Source: Oligoflexia bacterium
Lineage (GTDB): Bacteria > Bdellovibrionota > Bdellovibrionia > Bdellovibrionales > UBA1609
DNA: 6,494 nucleotides
Assembly (NCBI GenBank): GCA_026914095.1
Contig: JAPPIY010000050.1
Location: forward strand, 1 to 6,494
Direction: 5' to 3'
Made by a program: the position numbers and the translations under genes. Every line of letters starts with the position of its first letter. The stretch's first letter is position 1. Shown here one piece after another: positions 4,913 through 6,494 of the stretch. A model generated the notes under the pieces. That model did no database searches. It was not told the origin of the DNA and saw only the letters and a program-made list of their open reading frames with translations.

Positions 4913-6037
4913 TCATTTTTTGGAGCTTCCAGAAAGGCTCAGCCTATCCATCTTTTTTATTTTTATCTTTATCTCTTCTTTTTTGTTTTCACCTCGGCCT
5001 ATGTAAGTTGTCTCCACAACAACAACTTCATCTTCCCTAATTTCAAAAATAACACCATTTTTTCCTATTTTATCCCCTTTAATTAAAGTGTAATAGCCCG
5101 CTTGACCAGGCAATTCAAAGAGAGCTTTAGGGGTTTGTGTATCCCATATAATGCCTTTTAATTTAATTTCCGTTAAATCATGCTCTTCAGGGGGAGTTTT
5201 AGGAATAACTATAACTCCCGCTTCAGCTGACTGCTCTTGGATTGTAGGATCATCAAAAGGGTCTTTTTGTTTTCCATATTCATAAATAAATGGAGCAATA
5301 CTGGACTGTATATCCAACATCCATTCAGAGGGGATTCCTGACAAATCATCCGCAAAGCTTTGTGGAGCGCCCATAGGCTGAGCCTCTGTTGAAACAGCCT
5401 CCGGCTGAGAGCCCGGCGAAACTTGACCCTCCGGTGAAGCGCCCTCCGGCTGAGGACCTGGCGGAACTTGACTCTCCGGTGAAACAGCCTCTGGCTGAGG
5501 ACCTGGCGAAACTTGACCCTCTGGTGAAACAGCCTCCGGCTGAAACCCTGGCGAAACTTGACCCTCCGGTGAAATACCCTCCGGCTGAGAAACCGGCGGA
5601 ACCTGACCCTCCGGCGAAACAGCCTCCGGCTGAGAAACCGGCGGAACTTGACCCTCCGGTGAAATGCCCTCTGGCTGAGAATCTGGCGGAACCTGACCCT
5701 CCGGCGAAACAGCCTCTGGCTGAGAATCTGGCGGAACCTGACCCTCCGGCTGAGAAACCGGCGGAATAGACTGCGGAGGAACTGACGAAGGAGTATCACT
5801 AGAATCCGAATTTTTTTCCATACTGCCTGTTAATACTGTTTTTAGATTTTCAACAATATCTTTAAAAACTTGCTTAAAACTAGGTTGCTCCTTTGTTTGA
5901 ATAACCTGACTGTCCTGAGATAAAGCGGGATTGACAAAATTCAAAACCAACAATAAAGCAAAAAAACAAGCTGTTACTGCTGTTACAAAATACAAAATAG
6001 AAACGACAGCTCTTTTTAAAAATGTTACTCTTATCAT
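4913..6037 (-). CDS. pilP: Type IV pilus alignment protein PilP with a Pro/Glu repeat linker
   Basis: PilP couples the inner-membrane PilN-PilO complex to the N0 domain of the PilQ ring. The 374-residue product (ATG 6035-6037, TGA 4913-4915) has a basic N-terminus and a long hydrophobic segment (about 10-38), then a PilN/O-binding-type stretch (about 45-75). A low-complexity linker follows (about 78-226), made of 15-residue repeats. The C-terminal PilP beta-domain (about 250-365) carries YEYGKQKDPFDDP, then LTEIKLKGIIWD, ALFELP, YYTLIKGDKIGKNGVIFEI and DEVVVVET, which match the family pattern of an RDPF-like motif, an ALV strand and a GD-x-IG turn. Classical PilP is about 170-180 residues, and the linker explains the doubling. 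Classical PilP is also a lipoprotein. Here VTAC (Cys24) resembles a lipobox, but hydrophobic FFALLLVLNFV continues after it, so a plain transmembrane anchor seems likelier. Position between pilO and pilQ supports the name. Confidence 0.93.
   Translation of the reverse strand: MIRVTFLKRAVVSILYFVTAVTACFFALLLVLNFVNPALSQDSQVIQTKEQPSFKQVFKDIVENLKTVLTGSMEKNSDSSDTPSSVPPQSIPPVSQPEGQVPPDSQPEAVSPEGQVPPDSQPEGISPEGQVPPVSQPEAVSPEGQVPPVSQPEGISPEGQVSPGFQPEAVSPEGQVSPGPQPEAVSPESQVPPGPQPEGASPEGQVSPGSQPEAVSTEAQPMGAPQSFADDLSGIPSEWMLDIQSSIAPFIYEYGKQKDPFDDPTIQEQSAEAGVIVIPKTPPEEHDLTEIKLKGIIWDTQTPKALFELPGQAGYYTLIKGDKIGKNGVIFEIREDEVVVVETTYIGRGENKKEEIKIKIKKMDRLSLSGSSKK
5360..5749 (-). repeat. Tandem 45-bp repeats coding a 15-residue Pro/Glu/Gln unit in PilP
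   Basis: PilP residues 107-211 are seven full copies of a 15-mer with consensus PE(A/G)xSPEGQVxPxxQ. A partial copy precedes them (97-106) and a degenerate one follows (212-226, PEAVSTEAQPMGAPQ). Copies 1-4 alternate AVS and GIS types, which suggests a 30-residue (90-bp) duplication on top of the basic unit. At DNA level 5671-5705 is identical to 5716-5750 at an offset of 45. The unit is Pro-rich and net negative, so it should be extended and disordered. Confidence 0.95.
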
Positions 6038-6056
6038 ACAAAACCTTTTTTAATAT
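6038..6056 (-). promoter_or_regulatory. pilP ribosome binding site in the pilO-pilP gap
   Basis: The 19-nt gap reads, on the minus strand, AAAAAGG (6044-6050), then 6 nt, then the ATG of pilP. The tight spacing after the pilO stop (6057-6059) supports one transcript. Confidence 0.7.
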
Positions 6057-6494
6057 TTACTGTTGTCCTTGCTCCTTTGCTGGCTCTTCTATATTTTCTC
6101 TATAACGATAAGCCAACAAATTTATATTTGACATGATTTGTTTTGCTTCAGACGAAATATTCAAATCAATTTTATTAACGACAAGCAATCGGTTTTGATC
6201 TGTCAATTTAGATAAAAAAAACATAATCTGAGAGAAAGAGCCGCTCACCTTTAACTTCAGATTCAAAATATCATACTCTGTATTTTCTCCTGGATTCTCA
6301 AACTGGTTGTCCTCTTTTGATTCAATATTGACTCCAGAAGATAAAGCCTGCTTATTCACTAAAGAAGATATTTCAGTGAATGTTAAAGAAGCCGGTATGT
6401 AATTAAGAAAAAATTTAATGACTTTTTTATGATTTAAAACTTCCCGCTCAAACAGCTTAATCTGTTCAATCTCCGCCTTGACTTTAGCGACTTC
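6057..6494 (-). CDS. pilO: Type IV pilus inner-membrane protein PilO, C-terminal part (runs off the window)
   Basis: The frame is open from the window's right edge to TAA at 6057-6059, giving 145 residues without a start. A GTG at 6357-6359 lies inside the frame and is not the start, since PilO-like sequence continues upstream of it. The visible part begins with a charged helix (EVAKVKAEIEQIKLFEREVLNHKK), the end of the PilO coiled coil. IPASLTFTEISSLVNKQALSSGVNIES follows, the usual entry to the PilO ferredoxin-like domain. The strands LNLKLKVSGSFSQIMFFLSKLTDQNRLLVVNKIDL complete that fold. The tail is hydrophilic (EEPAKEQGQQ). PilO pairs with PilN in the periplasm and binds PilP. The transmembrane helix and N-terminus lie outside the window. 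The family is weakly conserved in sequence, so the call leans on both these motifs and the pilP-pilQ context. Confidence 0.88.
   Translation of the reverse strand, partial: EVAKVKAEIEQIKLFEREVLNHKKVIKFFLNYIPASLTFTEISSLVNKQALSSGVNIESKEDNQFENPGENTEYDILNLKLKVSGSFSQIMFFLSKLTDQNRLLVVNKIDLNISSEAKQIMSNINLLAYRYRENIEEPAKEQGQQ

Noticed and set aside
5360..5749. CRISPR or mobile-element repeats
   Set aside because: Units are directly adjacent, share one reading frame and lie within pilP; no spacers, terminal inverted repeats or transposase are present.
5389..5769. Plus-strand open frame of 126 codons rich in PPAE repeats
   Set aside because: It is the antisense shadow of the 45-bp PilP repeat; the unit is a multiple of three with no stop in this frame, so it stays open by itself. 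PilP domains on the other strand prove which frame is used.
5209..5799. Minus-strand open frame of 196 codons with Arg/Phe-rich repeats
   Set aside because: It is a shifted frame of the same PilP repeat on the same strand, with no plausible protein composition and full overlap with pilP.
6057..6359. A separate 100-residue gene starting at GTG 6359
   Set aside because: The same frame continues open to the window edge with PilO-like coiled coil and domain-entry sequence, so the GTG is internal.

Overview
The window is about 6.5 kb of AT-rich bacterial DNA, coding almost throughout. It holds four minus-strand genes and one plus-strand gene. The minus-strand block is the distal part of a type IV pilus (T4P) alignment-complex operon, in the classical order pilO (cut by the right edge), pilP, pilQ, followed by a lipoprotein gene I do not recognise. 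The plus-strand gene at the left edge encodes the catalytic part of a subtilisin-like (S8) serine protease that is cut off upstream. It converges on the lipoprotein gene. pilO/pilP/pilQ, a PilQ outer-membrane secretin and a lipoprotein signal peptide imply a Gram-negative, piliated bacterium. The low GC and gene style would fit a Bdellovibrionota or deltaproteobacterial-type genome, but that placement is a guess.

Layout: S8 protease (1-1068, +, 5' end missing); 86-bp convergent gap with no clear terminator; lipoprotein (1155-2051, -); 57-bp gap holding a possible 14-codon leader; pilQ (2109-4790, -, TTG start); 122-bp gap with a small hairpin and repeated GACTTT hexamers; pilP (4913-6037, -); 19-bp gap with a Shine-Dalgarno; pilO C-terminal part (6057-6494, -, runs off the window). 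No gap exceeds 300 bases.

How the genes work together: in known T4P machines PilN/PilO form an inner-membrane heterodimer, PilP binds it through its N-terminal region, and the C-terminal beta-domain of PilP contacts the N0 domain of the PilQ secretin ring. All the expected folded domains are present here. The notable feature is what lies between them. PilP carries a proline/glutamate-rich linker of a 15-residue tandem repeat. PilQ carries about 260 extremely acidic residues, including five copies of a 12-residue repeat and a charged coiled coil, between its signal peptide and its AMIN domain. Two partner proteins of one envelope-spanning complex have therefore each gained a different, still actively duplicating repeat linker. 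I consider this the most interesting signal in the window. No CRISPR, RNA gene or mobile element was seen.
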